Position numbers and translations under genes: made by a program
Shown here: one piece after another, positions 44,258 to 53,715 of the stretch
How the letters are laid out: every line of letters begins with the position of its first letter
How positions within the stretch are numbered: the first letter of the stretch is position 1
Notes under the pieces: model-generated
Told to the model about the DNA's origin: nothing
The model's input: only the letters and a program-made list of their open reading frames with translations
Databases searched by the model: none
Source of the DNA: Candidatus Geothermarchaeum rappei
Lineage (GTDB): Archaea > Thermoproteota > Nitrososphaeria > Geothermarchaeales > JDFR-13
Length of the DNA: 64,000 nt
NCBI GenBank assembly: GCA_002011085.2
Contig: MTMB02000001.1
Location: 1,277,627-1,341,626, forward strand
Direction: 5' to 3'

Positions 44258-44312
44258 TGTTAGAAGTAAAATATGGTGAAATCTCTTAAAAACTTAACCA
44301 TAAACAGGCGAT

Positions 44313-44768
44313 CTACACATCGGGTAGAAGCAGTTTCCTCAGCAATACACCAAACCAGAAGGATGCGAGGATATACCAACCGAAGAAATTAAGGGCGGAG
44401 CCAAGGTATGGGAGGGGTATCGGCATGACTATGAAAGCCCCCATCTCGCCGTAGACTCCGCTTAGCCACCACCACATAAGCCAGAAAAGTCCAAAGGTGA
44501 ATATGAGTGGCCTGAATGCCTTCATAGAGATCTCTGCCTCCATCTTCTTCATGCTCTGAATCTTTTTCTCAAGCTTCTTAAGCTGCTTCTCATCCTTGCG
44601 TTTAGTGGCCTCCATATATTCCTTCCTAACTGTACTGATGAACTTCTTTTTCTCAATATAGTCTGGAGTATATACAAGGTATTTGTTTAGAATGTTGGAT
44701 ATGAGGTTCATTATAAAGGCTACACCCATGATAACTAGTATAGCGGTTAGCGGATCATGTAGATTCAT
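44313..44768 (-). CDS. DUF106/EMC3-TMCO1-type membrane insertase
   Basis: 151 aa with three TM helices: one N-terminal, then a cytosolic coiled coil (MEATKRKDEKQLKKLEKKIQSMKKME), then a pair of TM helices. This is the archaeal YidC/Oxa1-superfamily protein related to EMC3 and TMCO1, thought to help insert membrane proteins. Its place next to secY and adk is conserved. It overlaps adkA by 4 bp. Confidence 0.9.
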   Translation of the reverse strand: MNLHDPLTAILVIMGVAFIMNLISNILNKYLVYTPDYIEKKKFISTVRKEYMEATKRKDEKQLKKLEKKIQSMKKMEAEISMKAFRPLIFTFGLFWLMWWWLSGVYGEMGAFIVMPIPLPYLGSALNFFGWYILASFWFGVLLRKLLLPDV

Positions 44769-45361
44769 AGTTCATCAGCCAATTTCCTCAAAACTTTATA
44801 GATGGCGTCCGCAGCCTCCTCAGCCTTACCAGTATGATTGGCCACAAAGATCACTGGGCTACTTGTAAATACGCTTAGGGCTGCGGCTAAACACCTATTA
44901 TAGTTTAGATCGTCTATAATTGATTCACGGCTCTCCATCTCCCTTATTCTGGTTTTATCACTTAGCCGTCGCTCAATAATCTCCTCTGGTTCCGCCTCTA
45001 CCACGATAATTTGCTTAACATCTAAAGCACTTAGGTTATTAACAGATAATCCAGGCCACCTCCCCCTTGGAGTCAATATAAATAAGTGGGTATCAACGAG
45101 TAGGAGATCGACTTCCTTAGACAATTCATATAGCTTTTCAGCGGCAAGTTTCTGAAGTCGAAGCTGTTCGGAGACCTTCAGCTTACGCATCTCATCCCTA
45201 TGATTAACAAGCTTATTCCTCAACGCCTCCTCAAGCATAACGGTACCATAGTTTACTAGCTCGACCTTAAGCCCCTCCTTCCTAAGCCGTTCAATGGCGA
45301 TATTAAGAACCGTGGACTTACCGACACCAGGTAATCCAGATACTATTACAACACCACCCAT
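44765..45361 (-). CDS. adkA: adenylate kinase, archaeal type
   Basis: 198 aa. P-loop GLPGVGKST, then NYGTVMLEEALR and DTHLFILTPRGRWPGL, as in archaeal trimeric adenylate kinases, which are unrelated in detail to bacterial Adk. It balances AMP, ADP and ATP. It lies 4 bp after secY. Confidence 0.94.
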   Translation of the reverse strand: MGGVVIVSGLPGVGKSTVLNIAIERLRKEGLKVELVNYGTVMLEEALRNKLVNHRDEMRKLKVSEQLRLQKLAAEKLYELSKEVDLLLVDTHLFILTPRGRWPGLSVNNLSALDVKQIIVVEAEPEEIIERRLSDKTRIREMESRESIIDDLNYNRCLAAALSVFTSSPVIFVANHTGKAEEAADAIYKVLRKLADEL

Positions 45362-45365
45362 ATGA

Positions 45366-46775
45366 CTACACCTTGATAAGCCTATGGATAGCTGGATACA
45401 TCTCCTCCAGCTGCTCCTTCATCAGCAGCTGGTAATACTGCATTAGTATATCTATCATAAGGAGGATACCCATTCCCCCACCGAATACACCGAATATCTG
45501 TGATAATGCGGCTATGACACCTACGAAGAAACCACCTACAACAGTGACCACAGGAATGTATTTCTTTAGGATGATGTTAATTGAATATGCCCTCCTCCTA
45601 AACCCAGGTATCTGCATTCCCGAGTCAATCAGCTGCTGAGACACCTTCTCAGGAGATAATCCGCCGACCTCAACCCATACTACAGCGAATATAATTGCCA
45701 TTATAATCATCATGATAGAGAATGTAGTAGTCCTAATTGGATCCGACACCGCTTGGAAATAGTCCTGGGGAGGCATTAGATAATACATAAGTCCTCCTGT
45801 GATCGTGTGATTCTCCATTTGAATAATCAAGTTAAATAGTGGATCTGCATTATTTGGATTAAATGAAGTCCAGAGGACTTGGGACATCAACTGGAGATCC
45901 ATTATCAAGGTAGACGCCAATATAATGGGAATGTTTGATACATATAGTAGCTTAATTGGATAGACGCTTCTAACACCCCGGTATCGGGCCATAGAGATAG
46001 GTATCTCAATACGGATACCTTCTGCATATAGTATGACGAATATAGTTACAAGAGTCGCTATAAACCCAAGTATACTGGGGAAGTTCGTAGGCCTGATAAG
46101 TGCAGATGCCCACTCACCGCTCATACCTTTGGAAATTAGATAGGGAATAAGACCATAGGGTAGTAACTCGCCGTTCTCCTGAACAGGGAGGACGCTAAAC
46201 AGGTTTAGGAATATGGCTTCCGCGACACCCACTGCGATGAAAAGACTAATTCCACTTCCAAGACCCCAGCCCTTTTGCACAAGCTCGTCCAGCAACATCA
46301 GGATTATAGTGGCTAAAATCAATTGTATAAATACAACGGTGATTATTGTAAAAGAAAACTGCTGAGGCTGAATCAAACCAGACATTATGAAGGCTGCAGC
46401 CTCGACAATAGTAACAATTATAGTGAGAAACTTGGTGGCTGCCGTGAATACAGCCCTATCCTCTGGGTCTGTGAAATCAAATCTTATTATTTCAGCGCCG
46501 GCCAAGAGCTGGAGAATAAGACCTGCAGTTACTATAGGCCCTATACCCAACTCTAGAAGAGAGCCTCTTTTAGACGCGAATATGATCCTCGCATATTTAA
46601 ACGGGTCCTGTGCACCTGCTGCTATGCCGAATAAGGGTATCTCACCCATTATCAGGTATAGGAGGAGGACGATGCCCGTCCAAATCAATTTGGTTCTTAG
46701 AGAAAGATGTTTCTTAGGCTTCTCAACCTCTGGTAAGATATACGCGATTTGCCTAAAAAACTTCTTTACAACCAT
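45366..46775 (-). CDS. secY: preprotein translocase subunit SecY (Sec61 alpha)
   Basis: 469 aa with ten predicted TM helices. Family segments include the IPLFGIAAGAQDPF plug region, GIGPIVTAGLILQLLAG, WGLGSGISLFIAVGVAEAIF and the cytosolic loop RIEIPISMARYRG. It forms the protein-conducting channel with SecE. It lies 11 bp after rpl15. Confidence 0.96.
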   Translation of the reverse strand: MVVKKFFRQIAYILPEVEKPKKHLSLRTKLIWTGIVLLLYLIMGEIPLFGIAAGAQDPFKYARIIFASKRGSLLELGIGPIVTAGLILQLLAGAEIIRFDFTDPEDRAVFTAATKFLTIIVTIVEAAAFIMSGLIQPQQFSFTIITVVFIQLILATIILMLLDELVQKGWGLGSGISLFIAVGVAEAIFLNLFSVLPVQENGELLPYGLIPYLISKGMSGEWASALIRPTNFPSILGFIATLVTIFVILYAEGIRIEIPISMARYRGVRSVYPIKLLYVSNIPIILASTLIMDLQLMSQVLWTSFNPNNADPLFNLIIQMENHTITGGLMYYLMPPQDYFQAVSDPIRTTTFSIMMIIMAIIFAVVWVEVGGLSPEKVSQQLIDSGMQIPGFRRRAYSINIILKKYIPVVTVVGGFFVGVIAALSQIFGVFGGGMGILLMIDILMQYYQLLMKEQLEEMYPAIHRLIKV

Positions 46776-46786
46776 CTTTCAACGAC

Positions 46787-47194
46787 CTATTCGGCCTCAG
46801 ATAACAATACTACTTCTCCACCAGCGGCCTCGATCTTCTCAATAGCCTTCTCACTAGCCTCTTTAACAATGACCTTCACCGGAACCGTAATCTTACCCTT
46901 GGCGAGCAGCTTGTCAATACCCATCTCATCAAGATTTATCTCCTTAACCCCCTGGGAGATAAAACGTTCTAGATCACTTATGTTCATAGCCTTTTTCCTA
47001 GGCCTATGGGATACAAATCCATGTTTACCAAAGTGATCAGGCTCGTATTTAAGGACATAAAACCATTTATGCTTCTTCATACCGGCTTTTCCAAAGCCTC
47101 CACGGGCTCCAGACTTCCTATGCTGGCCTATCTGGCCCCACCCATGATATCTACTACCTCTATACCACCTAGTTTTACGCTTACTATGAGGCAT
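46787..47194 (-). CDS. rpl15: ribosomal protein L15
   Basis: 135 aa. Basic Gly-rich N-terminus (GSRYHGWGQIGQHRKSGARGGFG) and C-terminal globular domain. ATG 47194 follows GGAGGAGG; the track start at TTG 47200 is two codons upstream. An independent TATA box just before it suggests a second promoter inside the spc cluster. Confidence 0.95.
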   Translation of the reverse strand: MPHSKRKTRWYRGSRYHGWGQIGQHRKSGARGGFGKAGMKKHKWFYVLKYEPDHFGKHGFVSHRPRKKAMNISDLERFISQGVKEINLDEMGIDKLLAKGKITVPVKVIVKEASEKAIEKIEAAGGEVVLLSEAE

Positions 47195-47266
47195 CGGCAA
47201 CCATCCTCCTCCAACTAATTAAATTACATCTAAACCCTCAATAGTATTTAAGAATTAGATAATAAT

Positions 47267-47276
47267 ATTTATAAAG
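47267..47276 (-). promoter_or_regulatory. internal TATA box before rpl15-secY
   Basis: Coding strand TTTATAAATA, about 75 nt before the rpl15 ATG and just after the rpl30 stop, in the only sizable gap (92 bp) of the spc cluster. It suggests separate transcription of rpl15-secY-adkA-DUF106-cmk-cbf5. Confidence 0.45.
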
Positions 47277-47286
47277 GCATATGGCA

Positions 47287-47751
47287 CTAGAGCATCTTCA
47301 CAATAAGCTTATCTATATCCTCTCTATACCCTAGTTCACCACCTGCGGAGACTAGCTTCTTCGTTGATCTTTTGAATCCCCCACGTGGCGGGTGAAGTCT
47401 AAATACTGGTTTAAGCCCCTTTATATCCTTGAGCTTAAGCTCTCCCTTAGCGATCTTCTCAGCCAATTCATCTATAGTTGTTTTCAAGACCTCTTTTACA
47501 TACTCCTCTGTAAAAGGCTTGTTACCTATGAGCCTACCTCTTTTCAACAGAATTGATTTAACCGTCTCCGTGTCGATCGGCCCATAGGCCACATAGTCCT
47601 TCACCTTAAACAACATGGATTTATAGATAGGGTCGTCTGGCACGATTGTAGCGTGAAACTTCTTATGTAGACGTAGGCGTTTCAACGTCTCTTTAATATC
47701 ATATCTTACATCCGGCTGTCCCCTAATACGTATCACTAGGTATGCAGTCAT
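47287..47751 (-). CDS. rpl30: ribosomal protein L30
   Basis: 154 aa archaeal L30 with the L7/L30e-like N-terminal domain (AYLVIRIRGQPDVRYDIKETLKRLRL) and the archaeal C-terminal extension ending in HPPRGGFKRSTKK. ATG 47751 follows GGAGGTG; the longer track ORF runs into rps5 in another frame and is rejected. Confidence 0.95.
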   Translation of the reverse strand: MTAYLVIRIRGQPDVRYDIKETLKRLRLHKKFHATIVPDDPIYKSMLFKVKDYVAYGPIDTETVKSILLKRGRLIGNKPFTEEYVKEVLKTTIDELAEKIAKGELKLKDIKGLKPVFRLHPPRGGFKRSTKKLVSAGGELGYREDIDKLIVKML

Positions 47752-47758
47752 TACAGGA

Positions 47759-48397
47759 TTACACCTCCTGCCAATAGTCTCTAGACACAATACGGTAGGT
47801 ATTTCTAAGGGCATCATAACTAGCCATTGCAAAGGATAGGGGGGTCCTAGTCTCTCCAAAGGCTATTGCCCATACATCAGCTACCCCGGCTAACTCTAGA
47901 ACAATCTTAGCAGTATCTCCAGCAACTATACCAAGCCCTCTCGGAGCCGGCTTTAGATATACACGTACACTACCCCACTTACCCTCTGAAGCAGTCAAGA
48001 GGGAATGTTGGGTTCCACATCCACACTCCCAGCTTCCACAGCCCCTTCTAACTGGAGCAATATTCAATAAGGCTCGATTAAGGGCCTTCTGAATAGCCTG
48101 ATGAACTTGTTTAGCCTTATCGGCCCCGACACCGACCAATCCATCCCGGTTACCGACGGCTACTACAGCCCTGAATTTAGATCGTCTACCGGCGTCAGTC
48201 ATCTTCTGAACCAACCTAATCTCTATAATCTCATACTCTAGATTGGGTACAAGAGCCCTTACGATCTCAGGCTCCTTAATAGGATAGTTATTCATGAAGA
48301 TCTCGTATATAGACGTGATTTTACCCTCCTTAACGAGCCTACCCAATCTAGTTCTAGGCTCCCATTCCTCAGGTACAGGCTCAACTTTATTCGCCAT
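47759..48397 (-). CDS. rps5: ribosomal protein S5
   Basis: 212 aa. A double-stranded RNA-binding N-domain (FRAVVAVGNRDGLVGVGADKAKQV) and the GCGSWECGCGTQHSL insertion typical of archaeal S5. ATG 48397 follows GGTGGTGAAG. It overlaps rpl18 by 11 bp. Confidence 0.96.
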   Translation of the reverse strand: MANKVEPVPEEWEPRTRLGRLVKEGKITSIYEIFMNNYPIKEPEIVRALVPNLEYEIIEIRLVQKMTDAGRRSKFRAVVAVGNRDGLVGVGADKAKQVHQAIQKALNRALLNIAPVRRGCGSWECGCGTQHSLLTASEGKWGSVRVYLKPAPRGLGIVAGDTAKIVLELAGVADVWAIAFGETRTPLSFAMASYDALRNTYRIVSRDYWQEV

Positions 48398-48989
48398 CTT
48401 CACCACCTAATATCTTCTCCTTAACATCATCAAATAATTTCGGGATATCCACCGGATCTACTCCGGCTTCTAAATATTTTGAAAACCTTCTCTTAAATAA
48501 ATCAGGGTCGGTTTCCTTAAGCATCCTAGCATATTCAGCGATATGCTCCCCCCTTATACGTGATTCATCAACCACGGCCTTCTCCCCAATAGGTATCTCC
48601 ATCCCAGCGTCAACAGCCCCCATTGCAGCTGCAAATGGGATTGATGCCCTCTTCGACCATGCATACCCTAGGTTTACAACAGCTTCCTTAACACCCATCT
48701 CAAGAGCCTTCTTACCAGCCAATAACCCGGTCAAATATGCTGCGGGGGTGTTTTTAAGCCCGATCCAACCATATTTCTTAGCTAATTCCTTAGATGTGAC
48801 TGTGAATAGTGTCTTGTCCCCACCTATGGCAGGTACGGATATACTTATTGTTATATATCGATTGCTTCTCCTAACTATGAAGAACGGCTTCTTACTCTTT
48901 AGAAGCTCCTTACGAAGCCTGTAGTTAGTCCTTCGCTCCCTCTTTCTCCTATACGGCACTATATATGTTGGTCCCTTAGCCCTACCCAT
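48387..48989 (-). CDS. rpl18: ribosomal protein L18
   Basis: 200 aa archaeal L18, the 5S rRNA binder: GPTYIVPYRRKRERRTNYRLR at the N-terminus, then AAYLTGLLAGKKALE and a C-terminal archaeal extension (HIAEYARMLKETDPDLFKRRF). It overlaps rpl19e by one base. Confidence 0.95.
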   Translation of the reverse strand: MGRAKGPTYIVPYRRKRERRTNYRLRKELLKSKKPFFIVRRSNRYITISISVPAIGGDKTLFTVTSKELAKKYGWIGLKNTPAAYLTGLLAGKKALEMGVKEAVVNLGYAWSKRASIPFAAAMGAVDAGMEIPIGEKAVVDESRIRGEHIAEYARMLKETDPDLFKRRFSKYLEAGVDPVDIPKLFDDVKEKILGGEDGE

Positions 48990-49417
48990 TACTCCTCACC
49001 AGCCAATATTCTCTGCCTAATATACGTCTTCAGATGCGCCTTAGACCTAAACATACCTCCCTTAACCAGCATATAAAGCTTTCTATACTGGCTCCTCGTT
49101 ATCCTACCCTTATCCCTAAGCATACGTAGGAACTTCCTCTGAGCCCTGACACGCATCATCCACAGCTCCTTCTTAGTCATCCTAGCAGTCTTCTTACCCT
49201 TCTTACTCCCAGGTCCCCTCTTACCACCACGTCTACGAATCGTCTGGCCCTCAACAGGTTTTATCTTGACATAGCCCTTTCTAATAAGTATCCTAACATC
49301 CTCCCTTGTATCAATATCTGCTATATCATCAAGATGATCCGGATCTATCCAGACCCTATCCACTCCTACACCGAGCATCCTAGCGATAAGCCGTCTCTTA
49401 AGTCCTATGTTCACCAT
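48989..49417 (-). CDS. rpl19e: ribosomal protein L19e
   Basis: 142 aa. N-terminal RRLIARMLGVGVDRVWIDPD, the basic GGKRGPGSKKGKKTAR segment and the long helix (MRVRAQRKFLRMLRDKG). Archaeal/eukaryotic-specific protein in its usual place after rpl32e. Confidence 0.96.
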   Translation of the reverse strand: MVNIGLKRRLIARMLGVGVDRVWIDPDHLDDIADIDTREDVRILIRKGYVKIKPVEGQTIRRRGGKRGPGSKKGKKTARMTKKELWMMRVRAQRKFLRMLRDKGRITRSQYRKLYMLVKGGMFRSKAHLKTYIRQRILAGEE

Positions 49418-49421
49418 AATC

Positions 49422-49832
49422 CTACAACCTCCTATTCAACACACGAATACCATGTTTATCAGCATATTTAATGATCTCCATCCGCTTCCTCTTACCCACT
49501 GACCCAGCGATTCTAATAGCCTGTCTATTGGGATCCGAGACCTTAGCCTCAACATCCTTCACATTATATACCAGGACCTCTTCAAACCCAGAGGGATGCC
49601 TTCCCCTAACTAATTTAGGCGTCCTATACCCTATCCTAGGAAGAGGGGGACGGCCCTTCTTACGTAGACGCATCTTACTATCCTTACCACGTGGCCGTCT
49701 CCAATTCTCCTTAATACGTACATACCTCCAGCTCTCCTGACGGATGAACCTCGGTAGCTTCTTCTTAATCACACTATATTTAAGCTCGAAAAGCCGGATC
49801 TCCTCCTCTGTCAGTACAGGTTTCTTAGTCAT
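49422..49832 (-). CDS. rpl32e: ribosomal protein L32e
   Basis: 136 aa with the L32e core SWRYVRIKENWRRPRGKDSK and PKLVRGRHPSGFEEVLVYN. Start overlaps the rpl6 stop by 4 bp. Confidence 0.96.
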   Translation of the reverse strand: MTKKPVLTEEEIRLFELKYSVIKKKLPRFIRQESWRYVRIKENWRRPRGKDSKMRLRKKGRPPLPRIGYRTPKLVRGRHPSGFEEVLVYNVKDVEAKVSDPNRQAIRIAGSVGKRKRMEIIKYADKHGIRVLNRRL

Positions 49833-50392
49833 GCCATACCCTCCCCCTTGTAATATACATAGATACCATCTAGGAATACACGTGGATCCTTATTCTTAAC
49901 CTTCGTCGCGAGATAAATGTTTGCTGCCGTCTGGCCAACAGCATCCTTATCGATTCCTTTTACAATTACATCGGTATCACTACCCTTTTTAACGACCTCG
50001 ACCTTCACCCCAGGCATTATCCTAGCCTTCCTAACACCACGCTCACCAGCAAAGTTCTTGATAATAACATATTCGCCGGAGACCTCGACGGTCATAGGGA
50101 AGTGGATATAGAATACCTTCATTTTATAGGTGAAGCCCTTTGTAACACCTGTGAACATATTATTTATCCTGCTTTTAATCGTGTTTATCAGGGCGAAGCC
50201 CTTCTTACCCTTCCTATATATCTCATACTTAACCTTATTATCCTCAATCCTAAACTTAATTGGGACCTTACTAAAGTCCTTCCTAACTTCTCCAAGCGGG
50301 CCCTTAACTATAATTATCCGCTCGCCCTCTAGCCTAACCTCTATACCCTCCGGGATCTCCACCTCACCGTAGTGTACCCTTGGAGCGACCAT
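49829..50392 (-). CDS. rpl6: ribosomal protein L6
   Basis: 187 aa, two L6 domains. ATG 50392 (MVAPRVHYGEVEIPEG) follows GAGGTGG and leaves a 10-bp gap to rps8. The track start at 50443 would run far into rps8. C-terminal signature KDPRVFLDGIYVYYKG. Confidence 0.94.
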   Translation of the reverse strand: MVAPRVHYGEVEIPEGIEVRLEGERIIIVKGPLGEVRKDFSKVPIKFRIEDNKVKYEIYRKGKKGFALINTIKSRINNMFTGVTKGFTYKMKVFYIHFPMTVEVSGEYVIIKNFAGERGVRKARIMPGVKVEVVKKGSDTDVIVKGIDKDAVGQTAANIYLATKVKNKDPRVFLDGIYVYYKGEGMA

Positions 50393-50402
50393 GTCATCCA
50401 CC

Positions 50403-50795
50403 TCAATATACATATGCAAGTAAGACACCGCCAATATTCTCATCTAGACACTCCAGATGAGTCTTCAAGCCCCTTGACGTCGATATAACGAGTATCCCTA
50501 GGTCCCTGGATGGAAGATATTTCTTGGCGAACTCCAAGACCTCATCCCTTCTAACGGGGAACCTAGGCCTAATAGCCCCGCATTTATTTATCCTACCTAA
50601 TAACTCAACCCTAATCTTATCCCCCCTACCATCCTCGATAATCTCAATCTCACCGACATAACCATGTTTCTGTAGAACCTTCAATACATTGACAGCGAGT
50701 TTAGAGGCTGGATAAATGACTACATATTTCTTCCTAACAGCCTCCGCATTCTGTATCGCCGACATTAAGTTACTTAATATATCTAGCTGCGTCAT
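50403..50795 (-). CDS. rps8: ribosomal protein S8
   Basis: 130 aa: DILSNLMSAIQNAEAVRKKYV, then the C-terminal VISTSRGLKTHLECLDENIGGVLLAYVY that binds 16S helix 21. Separated by 34 bp from rps14. Confidence 0.96.
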   Translation of the reverse strand: MTQLDILSNLMSAIQNAEAVRKKYVVIYPASKLAVNVLKVLQKHGYVGEIEIIEDGRGDKIRVELLGRINKCGAIRPRFPVRRDEVLEFAKKYLPSRDLGILVISTSRGLKTHLECLDENIGGVLLAYVY

Positions 50796-50829
50796 ACTCC
50801 TCAGCCTCCCTAATTATTCAACATATCAC

Positions 50830-50991
50830 CTACATATATTTTTTAAAGCCAAGTTCTTCAGCGACTTCTCTAAAGCATCGCCTACATAGCATGATTCCCC
50901 TAGCCTGTATCACGGCTACATGCGTCCCACATCTTAGGCATCTCCTACTTCCCTTCCCATATTTCCTGGGCTTAGGCCCCTGTTTAGCCAT
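50830..50991 (-). CDS. rps14: ribosomal protein S14, zinc type
   Basis: 53 aa, with start ATG 50991 ([18 protein letters not shown]); the longer track ORF adds 15 unconserved residues and overlaps rpl5. Zinc ligands CLRC and CRRC. Ends ELGFKKYM, as usual for archaeal S14. Confidence 0.95.
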   Translation of the reverse strand: MAKQGPKPRKYGKGSRRCLRCGTHVAVIQARGIMLCRRCFREVAEELGFKKYM

Positions 50992-50995
50992 TATT

Positions 50996-51532
50996 CTAGA
51001 CCACCTCCACACCAAACTCATTCTTAACGAAAGCAATTGCTTCTTCGCGTGTAACCATTGCTCTTTTACCGAGTCTGGATTTCCTATATTTCCTTAACTT
51101 AACTCGTCTACCCGGCTTACTTAGGTGGACAATCACATCCATACCATATATCCCTATCTCGGGATCATATTTTGTATCGGGTATATAGAGGTGCTCAGGG
51201 ATTCCGAAGGCGAAATTCCCGAATTCATCGAAGGAAGATGCCTTCAACTTATTCTCAATCGCTTCAAAAGCCCTTTTCAAAAACTTTATGGCCTTCTCCC
51301 CCCTAAGAGTGACCATTGTAGCCATGGGCCTCTTACGTGTAATGCCAAAGGCCCTAATCGTCTTCTTAGCCTGTCTAAAAACGGGTTTCTGACCGGTTAA
51401 GGTCTCCAGTAGCTTAGCGGCTTTCTGGAGCCTATCCCAGTCACTACCCACAGATATATGTACGATTACCTTTTCAATACGTATCTTCTCCATCGGATTC
51501 TTAGTCTCTCTCTTACTTACTTCTTCACTCAT
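50996..51532 (-). CDS. rpl5: ribosomal protein L5
   Basis: 178 aa. Conserved [32 protein letters not shown] and [25 protein letters not shown]. Binds 5S rRNA. Overlaps rps4e by 8 bp. Confidence 0.96.
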   Translation of the reverse strand: MSEEVSKRETKNPMEKIRIEKVIVHISVGSDWDRLQKAAKLLETLTGQKPVFRQAKKTIRAFGITRKRPMATMVTLRGEKAIKFLKRAFEAIENKLKASSFDEFGNFAFGIPEHLYIPDTKYDPEIGIYGMDVIVHLSKPGRRVKLRKYRKSRLGKRAMVTREEAIAFVKNEFGVEVV

Positions 51533-52274
51533 TGCCTACACCACCTACTGATATCACAGGGGCCTCCTTCCCAATGGGGAATACATACTTAAATATAGTC
51601 TCTATAACTTCTCCATCCACTTCAAGGGAAACTACCTTAGGCTTCAGCGGATGCACTTTACGGACCTCAGTAATCTTACCTACGACGCCACGCTTACTAC
51701 CCCAGTATACGAGAGCATATACTCCAGGCTCAAACCTAATAACATCCCTAATCTTCTTGGATTTAAAGTCATAGATAAATACATCTCCAGGCTTGAGAAC
51801 ACTCTTCTTATCCTTTGGGGTAAACAGGAAGTTACGTCCATCATGTGTCGTGAACTGTAGATTACCTCCTTTAACCATAACCTTATTCTTGATCAAAAGT
51901 GGTTTTAGTGATGATTCCTTCTTCTTCTCAATCTTATATGGCGCTAGAGGAGAGGTCGTCCCTGGAAGGATCCTATAGAACTCTTTAGTAGGAACGAGTT
52001 CAACTACATCCATCAACCCTATTGGAAAACGATACTCCCTAACATACTTTCCATCTATCTTTACATAGCCTTTCCTAAGCATATACTTTACTTCCCTCAT
52101 GTTCCTAGCTACTCCAAGGACGTCTCTGAGTAATACAGCTAGGGGAATAGACATGTCCATAGGATGAGGACCTGGAACAGTTCTAACAACCCATTTAAAA
52201 TGCTTCCTAGGCACCTTATATGTAATGGGTGCCGCCAGCCTCTTTAGCCGTGTGCTTCCACCTCTTTTTGTCAT
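51525..52274 (-). CDS. rps4e: ribosomal protein S4e
   Basis: 249 aa. N-terminal S4e segment (LKRLAAPITYKVPRKHFKWVV), an S4-like RNA-binding stretch, then a KOW-like C-terminal part (VYWGSKRGVVGKITEVRKVHP). Archaeal/eukaryotic-specific. Overlaps the rpl24 stop by one base. Confidence 0.96.
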   Translation of the reverse strand: MTKRGGSTRLKRLAAPITYKVPRKHFKWVVRTVPGPHPMDMSIPLAVLLRDVLGVARNMREVKYMLRKGYVKIDGKYVREYRFPIGLMDVVELVPTKEFYRILPGTTSPLAPYKIEKKKESSLKPLLIKNKVMVKGGNLQFTTHDGRNFLFTPKDKKSVLKPGDVFIYDFKSKKIRDVIRFEPGVYALVYWGSKRGVVGKITEVRKVHPLKPKVVSLEVDGEVIETIFKYVFPIGKEAPVISVGGVGNE

Positions 52275-52657
52275 TACTCACTCACCTCCTCAACCTTCAC
52301 CTTACTCTCCAAACGCTCCTTCCTCCTTGGATCGGAGAGGTCAAGCTCTATAATCATGAGATTTGAATAGTGAATAGGTATTGGCACCTTCTCACCACGC
52401 TGATTCTCTCTAACTACATTCTCAATATAAACCCTATAGTTTTTTCTATCTACTCTAGTTACCTTACCTTCAACACCCCTATTATCCCCACGCATTATAC
52501 GAACCTTATCACCTACTCTAATGGGGAAAGACCTCCTCCCATACCTCTCCCTAAGCTCGGGAGAGAGGTTTACAGACATTATCTTACCTCGTCTATGTAA
52601 AGGAGCCTGGAATAGACGCTTCCTCTGCTTAGACGGTTTTTTACTACTTACCATCAC
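52274..52657 (-). CDS. rpl24: ribosomal protein L24
   Basis: 127 aa. A basic N-terminus (PSKQRKRLFQAPLHRRGK) and KOW motif (FPIRVGDKVRIMRGDNRGVEGKV). Assembly initiator protein of the large subunit. Confidence 0.95.
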   Translation of the reverse strand: MMVSSKKPSKQRKRLFQAPLHRRGKIMSVNLSPELRERYGRRSFPIRVGDKVRIMRGDNRGVEGKVTRVDRKNYRVYIENVVRENQRGEKVPIPIHYSNLMIIELDLSDPRRKERLESKVKVEEVSE

Positions 52658-52673
52658 ATATACACCTCTCTAA

Positions 52674-53096
52674 TCATATTATTAACGACGCCATATTAGC
52701 AATCCTAGACCACAGGTCAGCGGCTTCAGCGGCTACAGGACCCTTAATCTCAGTGCCCATGGGGTTACCCTCTGGGGTGATTAAGACAGCCGCATTATCC
52801 TCAAACATTACACGGGTGCCGTCTGGCCTCCTAATCGGAAACTTCTGCCTGACTAATACGGCGTCAAGCACCTTCTTCCTGAGCTTATATGGACCAACAT
52901 ACACTGTCACCTTGAGATGATCGCCTACACACGCGGCTGGACGTCTCTTTAAACGACCTTTATAACCCACTACCTGGATTATCTTAAGCTGCTTGGCACC
53001 AGTATTATCGGCACATCTAACTATAGATCCGACTGGGACTGCTCTCGTTATCTTAGGCCTCCTAGATAATACTTCTCCACCTAAAATCCTAGGCAT
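52674..53096 (-). CDS. rpl14: ribosomal protein L14
   Basis: 140 aa with VGSIVRCADNTGAKQLKIIQV and FEDNAAVLITPEGNPMGTEIKGPVA. Forms intersubunit bridges. Confidence 0.97.
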   Translation of the reverse strand: MPRILGGEVLSRRPKITRAVPVGSIVRCADNTGAKQLKIIQVVGYKGRLKRRPAACVGDHLKVTVYVGPYKLRKKVLDAVLVRQKFPIRRPDGTRVMFEDNAAVLITPEGNPMGTEIKGPVAAEAADLWSRIANMASLII

Positions 53097-53098
53097 CT

Positions 53099-53461
53099 CT
53101 ATTCACCTCCCTTCTTCTTAGGTGGGTTACTCTTGTTATAGACCAAGACAAATGCAATTGTCTTGCTAATCGGCCGGGTCTCAGCTGCAACGACTATATC
53201 ACCCTCCCTGACATCTATACATGGAGGGATATATACCGAGACCTTGCTCCTTCGCCGCTCATACCGCTGATATTTCTTATCGTAATGTAGATACTCCCTT
53301 AATATCACACCTGCCTTATCCATTTTCTTAGATACCAAAACTCCCTCTAATAATATTCCACGCACCTTAAGATGACCGTGATATGGACAGTTCCTATCCT
53401 CACACACCCTCTCAGGAGGTGGATAACCCAATCCAATATCCTTTACCTTCTGCTTACTCAT
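53099..53461 (-). CDS. rps17: ribosomal protein S17
   Basis: 120 aa archaeal S17 (S11e-like): CEDRNCPYHGHLKVRG at the N-terminus, HYDKKYQRYERRRSKVSVYIPPC, then EGDIVVAAETRPISKTIAFVLV. Overlaps the rnp1 stop by 4 bp. Confidence 0.96.
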   Translation of the reverse strand: MSKQKVKDIGLGYPPPERVCEDRNCPYHGHLKVRGILLEGVLVSKKMDKAGVILREYLHYDKKYQRYERRRSKVSVYIPPCIDVREGDIVVAAETRPISKTIAFVLVYNKSNPPKKKGGE

Positions 53462-53715
53462 ACCTCAATCACCCTCCTAATAATATCTCCTACTAAATCA
53501 CCACCATTCAATATGTATTCCTCACCATTTGGATGATACAATTTAAACACACAACCCTTCTTAATAACCCTATATATGCTACTATCATCACCCTTAACCA
53601 GTATCGTGTTCCTTGTCTCATCTATAACAACGCCTCTAATACCCTCATAATTCACATTAGAGGATGAAACCACCTCAATCATATATCCAATTAAAGTGCC
53701 GAATAGACGCTTCAT
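53458..53715 (-). CDS. rnp1: RNase P protein component 1 (Rpp29/POP4)
   Basis: 85 aa Sm-like Rpp29 fold: GTLIGYMIEVVSSSNVNYEGIRGVVIDETRNTILV. One of the archaeal RNase P proteins, needed for tRNA 5' maturation. Located between rpl29 and rps17 as in most archaea; the aIF1/SUI1 gene often found here is absent. Confidence 0.92.
   Translation of the reverse strand: MKRLFGTLIGYMIEVVSSSNVNYEGIRGVVIDETRNTILVKGDDSSIYRVIKKGCVFKLYHPNGEEYILNGGDLVGDIIRRVIEV

Noticed and set aside
50102-50372. Plus-strand ORFs opposite rpl6
   Set aside because: Antisense shadows within a continuous ribosomal operon.
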